A DNA stretch of 64,000 nt from Magicicada septendecula (Eukaryota; Arthropoda; Insecta; Hemiptera; Cicadidae): NCBI GenBank assembly GCA_034769895.1, contig CM068368.1:687471877-687535876 (forward strand), given 5' to 3'. The notes beneath the pieces were generated by a model. The model had not been told where the DNA came from. It did not search any database and saw nothing but the letters and a program-made list of their open reading frames with translations. Below, one piece after another: positions 34,726 to 48,095 of the stretch. The stretch's first letter is position 1, and the number at the start of each line of letters is the position of its first letter. Position numbers and translations under genes: made by a program.

Positions 34726-35383
34726 TACACCCCCACCCGTTAAAAAAAAAAGAGTGTAGGATATACAATTATTTTTTTTTTCTATTTCAATTATTTTTTT
34801 TTTAGATATACATTGGTTATGCTTCACAAACTATACATTGTATTATCTACCTACTAACATATACACTGGTATCACTATTCTTTATCATATGGCTTAATTC
34901 TAATTGAATAACACATTGATATCGTGCATAAAATTATTGTGTAACAAATGTTTGTAGCATGGGTAGTAGTTGATAGCAAACGTTTAATAAAGAATGTCAC
35001 TGATAACGACAGACAACTGCGGCACGCGCGCCCAGGAATGTGCTTTGTTTGTTTACACTTTGATCAAAGAGCAAGCGCCATCTAATTAACTTACATTTAA
35101 AGACAGCTGTGCGCTACGTTGCATTGTGTATGCGTTTCCTGCCACCGTGGTTCATTTCGCCGCGCTCGTTATATTGTACGCGCGTGTGTGTGTGTGTGTT
35201 AGTACCTCGCTACAAACGGATTGTTGTTCATTCACAACTTGCCTACAATTATTATTATTATATCTAATACATTTAATTTATTTTAATAATGATTATTAAT
35301 ATTTAAATTATTTTTAACTCTTTCTTAATTAATTACGTGTTTTGGCGGCCGCATAATTTTAATTGGGTCACTGTGCTCTTGTA

Positions 35384-35386
<3 letters not shown>

Positions 35387-35435
<49 letters not shown>
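35387..35435. repeat. TG microsatellite beside pro (unit 6)
   Basis: About 24 TG units; translates on the minus strand as a Thr-His run inside the third pro frame. Confidence 0.95.
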
Positions 35436-36031
35436 CAAATTGAAAGTGTAACTAATGTTGTTGATGTTACATTTTAACAGGTGTTCGCTAATGTTGATCT
35501 CCTCACGTATTTGCTGTAATACGTCCACTCCCAATAATACATCGCATATCAAATTTTTTATACCTACTACACCTCAAATTGCACGTTTTGTACATGATTG
35601 TTAGATAATATTGCGTGTCAATTTTTTCTTTAGTATCTGTAGCTGTGCGTATGTAGAATTGATTTATTGGAAGCGACGGGGCTGTACGAAAATATTTTTT
35701 TGTTCGCACATAAGAATCTTTCGCTTACGCCGGAAACAACGCTGTCTGTGTCCAGTAATACTTGCGTGGGAACACCGTTTACATAAGCTTGCAATACCGG
35801 ACACGCCGCGCTCACTGGCCTTTGTTGTGCAGTACCGGATTCTAGCAACGGATCCCTGACATCCGGTGGGAACACATTATTAACAGGCATATAAATTACA
35901 TCATCAAAAGTACATTTTTCACACAACATATTCTTATTTCTAACATTCTTATATCTACGTATTTTTGCAGGGCTTATTGCGCATCCTTTTTGGAGGCGCC
36001 CTTTGGCAAGTTTTTTGTAGATTGATAGCAT
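35436..36031 (-). pseudogene. Pro remnant, unit 6
   Basis: First frame open at 35630-36031. Type D marker: Arg108 to Cys (FLCANKK), a CG-to-CA change. Confidence 0.75.
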
Positions 36032-37543
36032 TTTGCTTTTTCGATAGGATCTCTAACGTTTTGTGTTTCGCTCTCTTGCGCGGTCGTATCGTTTTTCGAT
36101 ATATCGACTGCCTGAATTGTTCTCATTGGGGTCCCATTGTTGCCTTTATTTTGCATTTTCGGCCTACCGATATTTGGCTTGTCCTTATAGTCAAAGGGTT
36201 TATTAGGCGGTTTTGGCGGTGTCTGGGGTGGAGTCAAACTAGTACTGGGTCTTTGGTCAGGTTGGGTATGATATGGCACCCGTCTATTTTGACCATCGTT
36301 ATTTCGGTTATAATCCGGGTTATATCTCCACCCGCCTAAATCAAAAACAGTTTCGCTTTGTGACACTAAAATAAGTAATTTGTCAACCGTGCGTATCCCT
36401 TCCGTAAACACGGCTACACGTATATTATGGTTGAAGTGATATGCTAATTTAGTGACAATGTCGATCTTAGAAAACGCTGGTGTTAAATGCTTAGCGTGCT
36501 CAACCTGTTGTATGATATAATTTTCGGGCGTTATACCGTGCTTCCTCTCATAACGTCCGTATTCGAGTTCGTTTCGTAAAAGTCTCTGTGTGTGTGAATT
36601 CCAATACCGGCTTTCGAACTTCTGTTTGAATTCCGCGTATGTGGTAATTTTATCACGTACAATATTATACCATTTTCGCGCAGAATCACGCATCGCGTTA
36701 ACTATCCACTGTATCCGATCTTGATCATCCAATCGCGAACCTACTCTCGCCATTTTATTTTCACATGTTAACAAGAATTCGATCGGGTTTTCATTATTTT
36801 CCCCAGTGAAATATACTCGATTCTTTTCATCGGCTTGTCCCTGTACTATGATATTAGGAGCGGATCTCCTACGTACTTCCTGTCGTACTTTTAAAATCTC
36901 GTCATTAAGTGCTTGCAATACACACTCTTTATTCGAATCTATATTGGAACGCGTCTCTACTATGGAAGCGTCAAGCCTATCGACATGCCGTTGTGTTTCC
37001 GTCGCATCTGCTTGGATTCTTACTTAGAGTGTATCAACCTTTTTGGCACCTACCGATGTGTTCTTTGAATCGTCCCTCCATACGCGTAACTTGTTCAATA
37101 AACGATTTCTGCATTGTGGTCTCAAAAACCTTGAACCGTTCGTTTATTTTCGTTTCTACCGTATGAACTTTTTCTCCGACTTCGGTGACTTTAGCGGTCA
37201 ATTCTTTATTACTTTGTCCGATTTCGGTGACTTTAGCATCTAAGTTTTTGATGCTTTCATCGATTTTCGCGGTCGTTTCATTATTACTTTGTTTTATTTC
37301 CGCATTTATATCTGCGTTACTGTGTTCTAGTGCCTTGGTTAAACTTGATTTTTGCGCGTCTATTTTAGCCGTTAATTCCGCGATACTTAGTTCAGGTTTG
37401 GCTGCACTTTGTTCAAATTTTGCGTTCATATTATCAGTTAACTCGCGGTTGTTCTGCTCAGCTTTTTCCGCGTTTTGTTCAGCTTTGGCTGCACATTGTT
37501 TGATTTCTTGCAACAACTGTTTAAGCATTTTTTCGGTATCCAT
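35974..37543 (-). pseudogene. Gag, unit 6 (type D, stop plus 23-bp deletion)
   Basis: The N-terminal 169 codons (37543-37034) run into a frameshift caused by net loss of 23 bases near 37044, where CGCAACCTCCGCGG... is missing. An adjacent AAG-to-TAA change (37024-37026) would stop the original frame as well. The rest of gag is open from 36918 to 35974 (314 codons). The tail carries L for S in TSLTPP and E for Q in VFTEGI. Confidence 0.88.
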
Positions 37544-37786
37544 TTTTTACACAATACTTTCAAACACTTCACTGCTGTACTACTATCAATTCACAAAACT
37601 TTCTTTGGGGATTGTTAAAGTTGGACGCCAGCTGTTTTACTAGTTAAAACAGCAAAATTTGTTTTAACATAATTTGAATTTAATTTAAATTTAATTCCGT
37701 TTTCTGCCCCATGTTCAAGGCGACATATATAACAAATTTAATATGTAATTTGTGGAGCCCCACGATCTTGGAGCGCCATATATAAC

Positions 37787-39864
37787 GAAATATAACGTGT
37801 TGAAAAAAAGAATGTTTTCTGTGTTGTTGTGTTTTTGCAACGTGTAATGAGCACCTACCTGCTGTCGTTCTTGCGGCTTCTTCCGACTATGGGCGTGTGG
37901 ATTTGTGATTTGAATTCGCAAGTAGGTTAACTCAAGTGTACAACAACAAGACGCTAATCTTGTTATAATTATTGTGAAGAGTTTTGTGAGGTTGGTAGGC
38001 TCCGTAGTACAGCAATAAAAATACAGTGTGGGGTAATAAAATCGGGGTTTATTATTCTAATCACACATAAGAATGAAAAAACTTATAGTTACAACAATTC
38101 TTACGAACTAAAACAGTAAATAGAAACTGGTATGATGTTTTCTGAATGGTTACTATTATTCAGAAAATGAGCTTGTTATTTTCAAATTATATTAATTGCA
38201 TTTTTCTTGATTTCAAAGAAGTTAGTTTTAAAGAATTTAATTTATGGATTTAATTTAATTTAATTTGCAATGCTTTTAAAATGATTTTAATACCTCTAAA
38301 ATGCTTATAAATATTCTGAAATAAACTAGCCGTGAATCTAGTTCAACGTGCCTTTATTTACTTGTGATTTGACTCACGTATACTGCAGTATAAGTAATTA
38401 ATTAATTCTCTAATAAGATTTGTATAGTGCTTTTCTTTTTATCTATTTCTAATTCTTAGCTAGGGCTTATTAGGTACTCATACATGCTATACAGATTATC
38501 ACAATTGAATATTTCTTATTAATTTAGAGTCTCTGATTTATCGGGATCTGAATTATTTCTTTTACAATGATTTTAAAAACAGAAAGGAAAAATTGATCTT
38601 TTGAGAAGTGAATAATTTGATTTTGACTTCCCTGGTTCAGAAGATGATGTTGAGATGCTCCGGAAATCCCTCGCTGTCCTGGTCCAATCTGCTAGAGACG
38701 ACGATCTACTGAGCGTCCTGGATTTTGGCGATGAGTTCGGGAATCAGCAACACTGCTCCTTCTGCAACTGGTGATGGTTTTACGTCTGTAGTTTTAACTG
38801 CTACAACTGCGTCAGGCTCCTCGTTCGATTCACATTTCACTTCAGCGTGTGTGTCTCGTTACAGGTTGTCGCTCTGCTCGTCAGTTCTTCAGCTCGTACC
38901 ACTGGTTATAGACGGCCTCTTCTGTCATACTCTTGAAGTGATTTCTTGTAGTATATAGTTGATCTCTTGCGTGCGTACGCCAACAGTTAATGTATTGCGC
39001 GGTACGCTTATTTGTTGATAAGTAAGAGTATCTTGAATAGACGCTATTATTACGAGTCGTTACAGTTGATCTGTTGAACAAGACGATCGTAATTATGCGT
39101 GATGACACCCCGAGTCCTCACAGATGAGTCTTCACAAATGTATGTTACTAAGACGATTGAAGATGTACGGTTGTTCCTCTTGAGTACTGGCAGTCGAGTG
39201 TTCTTTCAGCCGAAAACTCTGCGTTAGTTCCAATTTTTTTGAATGATTTGATTGGCTGACACACTCTCCCTTCTACTTGAAATTTGAGTCACCTCATTCC
39301 GTGAGAACGAAAATAATTCCCACAGTCTGAGAATTAATATTATTTTTACTATTCTGAACACACCGGATTTTAATTGTCGGTGCGGATGTCCGGTCGTAAT
39401 TTATATTGCGATTATCTTGGCTGCAAGCCAAGTTATGCTAATTCTAAAATATACATTTGGATGTTAACTCTTATGACTATCACATATTAAAAGCTCTTCT
39501 GTGTAGGTCAATTACTAAGGAAGTTATTAACATAAATGAATTATCTCTCTTAATGTTTAATTGTATTAAATAAAATTCGCACACCCTATTATTAATATTT
39601 CGGTAAACATTTTGGCTATTTTGGATTTTGCCTAAATTTACCGGTTTCTGAAATATTAATAATTGAAAATTTGGGCGTGTCCCTTATTTGTTATACTGTG
39701 TGATTACGTAACGGCAGCTGACGTTGGCGTGTGAGCCTGTACAATGCGTTAAGATGCACGCTACATCATAAGAGTTGAATTTCAACGCTTTAAATTTATT
39801 TAAACATTGATATAGTAAACCCTTTACATATAAATCCAAATCAATGAGATTTGGTCACGTTATA
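37787..39864 (-). repeat. LTR 6
   Basis: 2,078 bp. Begins GAAATATAACG instead of AAAATATAACG, as do LTRs 8 and 10, and has a shorter TTTAA run. Confidence 0.85.
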
Positions 39865-40520
39865 TACACCCCCACCCGTTAAAAAAAAAAGAGTGTAGGA
39901 TATACAATTATTTTTTTTTCTATTTCAATTATTTTTTTTTTAGATATACATTGGTTATGCTTCACAAACTATACATTGTATTATCTACCTACTAACATAT
40001 ACACTGGTATCACTATTCTTTATCATATGGCTTAATTCTAATTGAATTACACATTGATATCGTGCATAAAATTATTGTGTAACAAATGTTTGTAGCATGG
40101 GTAGTAGTTGATAGCAAACGTTTAATAAAGAATGTCACTGATAACGACAGACAACTGCGGCACGCGCGCCCAGGAATGTGCTTTGTTTGTTTACACTTTG
40201 ATCAAAGAGCAAGCGCCATCTAATTAACTTACATTTAAAGACAGCTGTGCACTACGTTGCATTGTGTATGCGTTTCCTGCCACCGTGGTTCATTTTGCCG
40301 CGCTCGTATTGTACGCGCGTGTGTGTGTGTGTGTGTTAGTACCTCGCTACAAACGGATTGTTGTTCATTCACAACTTACCTACAATTATTATTATTATAT
40401 CTAATACATTTAATTTATTTTAATAATGATTATTAATATTTAAATTATTTTTAACTCTTTGTTAATTAATTACGTGTTTTGGCGGCCGCATAATTTTAAT
40501 TAGGTCACCGTGCTCTTGTA

Positions 40521-40521
<1 letters not shown>

Positions 40522-40578
<57 letters not shown>
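40522..40578. repeat. TG microsatellite beside pro (unit 7)
   Basis: About 28 TG units; the sister unit 5 has about 12 at the same place. Confidence 0.95.
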
Positions 40579-41174
40579 CAAATTGAAAGTGTAACTAATG
40601 TTGTTGATGTTACATTTTAACAGGTGTTCGCTAATGTTGATCTCCTCACGTATTTGCTGTAATACGTCCACTCCCAATAATACATCGCATATCAAATTTT
40701 TTATACCTACTACACCTCAAATTGCACGTTTTGTACATGATTGTTAGATAATATTGCGTGTCAATTTTTTCTTTAGTATCTGTAGCTGTGCGTATGTAGA
40801 ATTGATTTATTGGAAGCGACGGGGCTGTACGAAAATATTTTTTTGTTCGCACGTAAGAATCTTTCGCTTACGCCGGAAACAACGCTGTCTGTGTCCAGTA
40901 ATACTTGCGTGGGAACACCGTTTACATAAGCTTGCAATACCGGACACGCCGCGCTCACTGGCCTTTGTTGTGCGGTACCGGATTCTAGCAACGGATCCCT
41001 GACATCCGGCGGGAACACATTATTAACAGGCATATAAATTACATCATCAAAAGTACATTTTTCACACAACATATTCTTATTTCTAACATTCTTATATCTA
41101 CGTATTTATGCAGGGCTTATTGCGCATCCTTTTTGGAGGCGCCCTTTGGCAAGTTTTTTGTAGATTGATAGCAT
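40579..41174 (-). pseudogene. Pro remnant, unit 7
   Basis: Type C stop near 41107; internal frame 40773-41072. Confidence 0.75.
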
Positions 41175-42709
41175 TTTGCTTTTTCGATAGGATCTCTAAC
41201 GTTTTGTGTTTCGCTCTCTTGCGCGGTCGTATCGTTTTTCGATATATCGACTGCCTGAATTGTTCTCATTGGGGTCCCATTGTTGCCTTTATTTTGCATT
41301 TTCGGCCTACCGATATTTGGCTTGTCCTTATAGTCAAAGGGTTTATTAGGCGGTTTTGGCGGTGTCTGGGGTGGAGTCGAACTAGTACTGGGTCTTTGGT
41401 CAGGTTGGGTATGATATGGCACCCGTCTATTTTGACCATCGTTATTTCAGTTATAATCCGGGTTATATCTCCACCCGCCTAAATCAAAAACAGTTTCGCT
41501 TTGTGACACTAAAATAAGCAATTCGTCAACCGTGCGTATCCCTTGCGTAAACACGGCTACACGTATATTATGGTTGAAGTGATATGCTAATTTAGTGACA
41601 ATGTCGATCTCAGAAAACGCTGGTGTTAAATGCTTAGCGTGTTCAACCTGTTGTATGATATAATTTTCGGGCGTTATACCGTGCTTCCTCTCATAACGTC
41701 CGTATTCGAGTTCGTTTCGTAAAAGTCTCTGTGTGTGTGAATTCCAATACCGGCTTTCGAACTTCTGTTTGAATTCCGCGTATGTGGTAATTTTATCACG
41801 TACAATATTATACCATTTTCGCGCAGAATCACGCATCGCGTTAACTATCCACTGTATCCGATCTTGATCATCCAATCGCGAACCTACTCTCGCCATTTTA
41901 TTTTCACATGTTAACAAGAATTCGATCGGGTTTTCATTATTTTCCCCAGTGAAATATACTCGATTCTTTTCATCGGCTTGTCCCTGTACTATGATATTAG
42001 GAGCGGATCTCCTACGTACTTCCTGTCGTACTTTTAAAATCTCGTCATTAAGTGCTTGCAATACACACTCTTTATTCGAATCTATATTGGAACGCATCTC
42101 TATTATGGAAGCGTCAAGCCTATCGACATGCCGTTGTGTTTCCGTCGCATCTGCTTGGATTCTTACTTTGAGTGTATCAACCTTTTTCGCAACCTCCGCG
42201 GTTTGTTTTTCACACCTACCGATGTGTTCTTTGAATCGCCCCTCCATACGCGTAACTTGTTCAATAAACGATTTCTGCATTGTGGTCTCAAAAACCTTGA
42301 ACCGTTCGTTTATTTTCGTTTCTACCGTATGAACTTTTTCTCCGACTTCGGTGACTTTAGCGGTCAATTCTTTATTACTTTGTCCGATTTCGGTGACTTT
42401 AGCATCTAAGTTTTTCACGCTTTCATCGATTTTCGCGGTCGTTTCGTTATTACTTTGTTTTATTTCCGCATTTATATCCGCGTTACTGTGTTCTAGTGCC
42501 TCGGTTAAACTTGATTTTTGCGCGTCTATTTTAGCCGTTAATTCCGCGATACTTAGTTCAGGTTTGGCTGCACTTTGTTCAAATTTTGCATTCATATTAT
42601 CAGTTAACTCGCGGTTGTTCTGCTCAGCTTTTTCCGCGTTTTGTTCAGCTTTGGCTGCACATTGTTTGATTTCTTGCAACAATTGTTTAAGCATTTTTTC
42701 AGTATCCAT
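41117..42709 (-). pseudogene. Gag, unit 7 (type C, stop after residue 420)
   Basis: TGA at 41447-41449; protein identical to unit 5 including I203. Confidence 0.88.
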
Positions 42710-42952
42710 TTTTTACACAATACTTTCAAACACTTCACTGCTGTACTACTACCAATTCACAAAACTTTCTTTGGGGATTGTTAAAGTTGGACGCCAGCTG
42801 TTTTACTAGTTAAAACAGCAGAATTTGTTTTAACGTAATTTGAATTTAATTTAAATTTAATTCTGTTTTCTGCCCCATGTTCAAGGCGACATATATAACA
42901 AATTTAATATGTAATTTGTGGAGCCCCACGATCTTGGAGCGCCATATATAAC

Positions 42953-45036
42953 AAAATATAACGTGTTGAAAAAAAGAATGTTTTCTGTGTTGTTGTGTTT
43001 TTGCAACGTGTAATGAGCACCTACCTGCTGTCGTTCTTGCGGCTTCTTCCGACTATGGGCGTGTGGATTTGTGATTTGAATTTGCAAGTAGGTTAACTCA
43101 AGTGTACAACAACAAGACGCTAATCTTGTTATAATTATTGTGAAGAGTTTTGTGAGGTTGGTAGGCTCCGTAGTACAGCAATAAAAATACAGTGTGGGGT
43201 AATAAAATCGGGGTTTATTATTCTAATCACACATAAGAATGAAAAAACTTATAGTTACAACAATTCTTACGAACTAAAACAGTAAATAGAAACTGGTATG
43301 ATGTTTTCTGAATGGTTACTATTATTCAGAAAATGAGCTTGTTATTTTCAAATTATATTAATTGCATTTTTCTTGATTTCAAAGAAGTTAGTTTTAAAGA
43401 ATTTAATTTATGGATTTAATTTAATTTAATTTAATTTGCAATGCTTTTAAAATGATTTTAATTACTCTAAAATGCTTATAAATATTCTGAAATAAACTAG
43501 CCGTGAATCTAGTTCAACGTGCCTTTATTTACTTGTGATTTGACTCACGTATACTGCAGTATAAGTAATTAATTAATTCTCTAATAAGATTTGTATAGTG
43601 CTTTTCTTTTTATCTATTTCTAATTCTTAGCTAGGGCTTATTAGGTACTCATACATGCTATACAGATTATCACAATTGAATATTTCTTATTAATTTAGAG
43701 TCTCTGATTTATCGGGATCTGAATTATTTCTTTTACAATGATTTTAAAAACAGAAAGGAAAAATTGATCTTTTGAGAAGTGAATAATTTGATTTTGACTT
43801 CCCTGGTTCAGAAGATGATGTTGAGATGCTCCGGAAATCCCTCGCTGTCCTGGTCCAATCTGCTAGAGACGACGATCTACTGAGCGTCCTGGATTTTGGC
43901 GATGAGTTCGGGAATCAGCAACACTGCTCCTTCTGCAACTGGTGATGGTTTTACGTCTGTAGTTTTAACTGCTACAACTGCGTCAGGCTCCTCGTTCGAT
44001 TCACATTTCACTTCAGCGTGTGTGTCTCGTTACGGGTTGTCGCTCTGCTCGTCAGTTCTTCAGCTCGTACCACTGGTTATAGACGGCCTCTTCTGTCATA
44101 CTCTTGAAGTGATTTCTTGTAGTATATAGTTGATCTCTTGCGTGCGTACGCCAACAGTTAATGTATTGCGCGGTACGCTTATTTGTTGATAAGTAAGAGT
44201 ATCTTGAATAGACGCTATTATTACGAGTCGTTACAGTTGATCTGTTGAACAAGACGATCGTAATTATGCGTGATGACACCCCGAGTTCTCACAGATGAGT
44301 CTTCACAAATGTATGTTACTAAGACGATTGAAGATGTACGGTTGTTCCTCTTGAGTACTGGCAGTCGAGTGTTCTTTCAGCCGAAAACTCTGCGTTAGTT
44401 CCAATTTTTTTGAATGATTTGATTGGCTGACACACTCTCCCTTCTACTTGAAATTTGAGTCACCTCATTCCGTGAAAACGAAAATAATTCCCACAGTCTG
44501 AGAATTAATATTATTTTTACTATTCTGAACACACCGGATTTTAATTGTCGGTGCGGATGTCCGGTCGTAATTTATATTGCGATTATGTTGGCTGCAAGCC
44601 AAGTTATGCTAATTCTAAAATATACATTTGGTTGTTAATTCTTATGACTATCACATATTAAAAGCTCTTCTGTGTAGGTCAATTACTAAGGAAGTTATTA
44701 ACATAAAATCAATTATCTCTCTTAATGTTTAATTGTATTAAATAAAATTCGCACACCCTATTATTAATATTTCGGTAAACATTTTGGCTATTTTGGATTT
44801 TGCCTAAATTTACCGGTTTCTGAAATATTAATAATTGAAAATTTGGGCGTGTCCCTTATTTGTTATACTGTGTGATTACGTAACGGCAGCTGACGTTGGC
44901 GTGTGAGCCTGTACAATGCGTTAAGATGCACGCTACATCATAAGAGTTGAATTTCAACGCTTTAAATTTATTTAAACATTGATATAGTAAACCCTTTACA
45001 TATAAATCCAAATCAATGAGATTTGGTCACGTTATA
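42953..45036 (-). repeat. LTR 7
   Basis: 2,084 bp, same variants as LTR 5. Confidence 0.85.
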
Positions 45037-45694
45037 TACACCCCCACCCGTTAAAAAAAAAAGAGTGTAGGATATACAATTATTTTTTTTTTCTATTTCA
45101 ATTATTTTTTTTTTAGATATACATTGGTTATGCTTCACAAACTATACATTGTATTATCTACCTACTAACATATACACTGGTATCACTATTCTTTATCATA
45201 TGGCTTAATTCTAATTGAATAACACATTGATATCGTGCATAAAATTATTGTGTAACAAATGTTTGTAGCATGGGTAGTAGTTGATAGCAAACGTTTAATA
45301 AAGAATGTCACTGATAACGACAGACAACTGCGGCACGCGCGCCCAGGAATGTGCTTTGTTTGTTTACACTTTGATCAAAGAGCAAGCGCCATCTAATTAA
45401 CTTACATTTAAAGACAGCTGTGCGCTACGTTGCATTGTGTATGCGTTTCCTGCCACCGTGGTTCATTTCGCCGCGCTCGTTATATTGTACGCGCGTGTGT
45501 GTGTGTGTGTTAGTACCTCGCTACAAACGGATTGTTGTTCATTCACAACTTGCCTACAATTATTATTATTATATCTAATACATTTAATTTATTTTAATAA
45601 TGATTATTAATATTTAAATTATTTTTAACTCTTTCTTAATTAATTACGTGTTTTGGCGGCCGCATAATTTTAATTGGGTCACTGTGCTCTTGTA

Positions 45695-45743
<49 letters not shown>

Positions 45744-45744
<1 letters not shown>

Positions 45745-46340
45745 CAAATTGAAAGTGTAACTAATGTTGTTGATGTTACATTTTAACAGGTGTTCGCTAA
45801 TGTTGATCTCCTCACGTATTTGCTGTAATACGTCCACTCCCAATAATACATCGCATATCAAATTTTTTATACCTACTACACCTCAAATTGCACGTTTTGT
45901 ACATGATTGTTAGATAATATTGCGTGTCAATTTTTTCTTTAGTATCTGTAGCTGTGCGTATGTAGAATTGATTTATTGGAAGCGACGGGGCTGTACGAAA
46001 ATATTTTTTTGTTCGCACATAAGAATCTTTCGCTTACGCCGGAAACAACGCTGTCTGTGTCCAGTAATACTTGCGTGGGAACACCGTTTACATAAGCTTG
46101 CAATACCGGACACGCCGCGCTCACTGGCCTTTGTTGTGCAGTACCGGATTCTAGCAACGGATCCCTGACATCCGGTGGGAACACATTATTAACAGGCATA
46201 TAAATTACATCATCAAAAGTACATTTTTCACACAACATATTCTTATTTCTAACATTCTTATATCTACGTATTTTTGCAGGGCTTATTGCGCATCCTTTTT
46301 GGAGGCGCCCTTTGGCAAGTTTTTTGTAGATTGATAGCAT
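45744..46340 (-). pseudogene. Pro remnant, unit 8
   Basis: First frame open at 45939-46340, with C108 as in unit 6. Confidence 0.75.
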
Positions 46341-47852
46341 TTTGCTTTTTCGATAGGATCTCTAACGTTTTGTGTTTCGCTCTCTTGCGCGGTCGTATCG
46401 TTTTTCGATATATCGACTGCCTGAATTGTTCTCATTGGGGTCCCATTGTTGCCTTTATTTTGCATTTTCGGCCTACCGATATTTGGCTTGTCCTTATAGT
46501 CAAAGGGTTTATTAGGCGGTTTTGGCGGTGTCTGGGGTGGAGTCAAACTAGTACTGGGTCTTTGGTCAGGTTGGGTATGATATGGCACCCGTCTATTTTG
46601 ACCATCGTTATTTCGGTTATAATCCGGGTTATATCTCCACCCGCCTAAATCAAAAACAGTTTCGCTTTGTGACACTAAAATAAGTAATTTGTCAACCGTG
46701 CGTATCCCTTCCGTAAACACGGCTACACGTATATTATGGTTGAAGTGATATGCTAATTTAGTGACAATGTCGATCTTAGAAAACGCTGGTGTTAAATGCT
46801 TAGCGTGCTCAACCTGTTGTATGATATAATTTTCGGGCGTTATACCGTGCTTCCTCTCATAACGTCCGTATTCGAGTTCGTTTCGTAAAAGTCTCTGTGT
46901 GTGTGAATTCCAATACCGGCTTTCGAACTTCTGTTTGAATTCCGCGTATGTGGTAATTTTATCACGTACAATATTATACCATTTTCGCGCAGAATCACGC
47001 ATCGCGTTAACTATCCACTGTATCCGATCTTGATCATCCAATCGCGAACCTACTCTCGCCATTTTATTTTCACATGTTAACAAGAATTCGATCGGGTTTT
47101 CATTATTTTCCCCAGTGAAATATACTCGATTCTTTTCATCGGCTTGTCCCTGTACTATGATATTAGGAGCGGATCTCCTACGTACTTCCTGTCGTACTTT
47201 TAAAATCTCGTCATTAAGTGCTTGCAATACACACTCTTTATTCGAATCTATATTGGAACGCGTCTCTACTATGGAAGCGTCAAGCCTATCGACATGCCGT
47301 TGTGTTTCCGTCGCATCTGCTTGGATTCTTACTTAGAGTGTATCAACCTTTTTGGCACCTACCGATGTGTTCTTTGAATCGTCCCTCCATACGCGTAACT
47401 TGTTCAATAAACGATTTCTGCATTGTGGTCTCAAAAACCTTGAACCGTTCGTTTATTTTCGTTTCTACCGTATGAACTTTTTCTCCGACTTCGGTGACTT
47501 TAGCGGTCAATTCTTTATTACTTTGTCCGATTTCGGTGACTTTAGCATCTAAGTTTTTGATGCTTTCATCGATTTTCGCGGTCGTTTCATTATTACTTTG
47601 TTTTATTTCCGCATTTATATCTGCGTTACTGTGTTCTAGTGCCTTGGTTAAACTTGATTTTTGCGCGTCTATTTTAGCCGTTAATTCCGCGATACTTAGT
47701 TCAGGTTTGGCTGCACTTTGTTCAAATTTTGCGTTCATATTATCAGTTAACTCGCGGTTGTTCTGCTCAGCTTTTTCCGCGTTTTGTTCAGCTTTGGCTG
47801 CACATTGTTTGATTTCTTGCAACAACTGTTTAAGCATTTTTTCGGTATCCAT
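46283..47852 (-). pseudogene. Gag, unit 8 (type D)
   Basis: Same 23-bp loss and stop as unit 6: open 47852-47343 and 47227-46283, with identical predicted peptides. Confidence 0.88.
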
Positions 47853-48095
47853 TTTTTACACAATACTTTCAAACACTTCACTGCTGTACTACTATCAATT
47901 CACAAAACTTTCTTTGGGGATTGTTAAAGTTGGACGCCAGCTGTTTTACTAGTTAAAACAGCAAAATTTGTTTTAACATAATTTGAATTTAATTTAAATT
48001 TAATTCCGTTTTCTGCCCCATGTTCAAGGCGACATATATAACAAATTTAATATGTAATTTGTGGAGCCCCACGATCTTGGAGCGCCATATATAAC

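Larger units (their letters stand above)
32642..42952 (-). repeat. Higher-order repeat copy 3 (LTR5-D-LTR6-C)
   Basis: 10,311 bp; here the first unit changes from type B to type D, while the second unit stays type C. Confidence 0.85.
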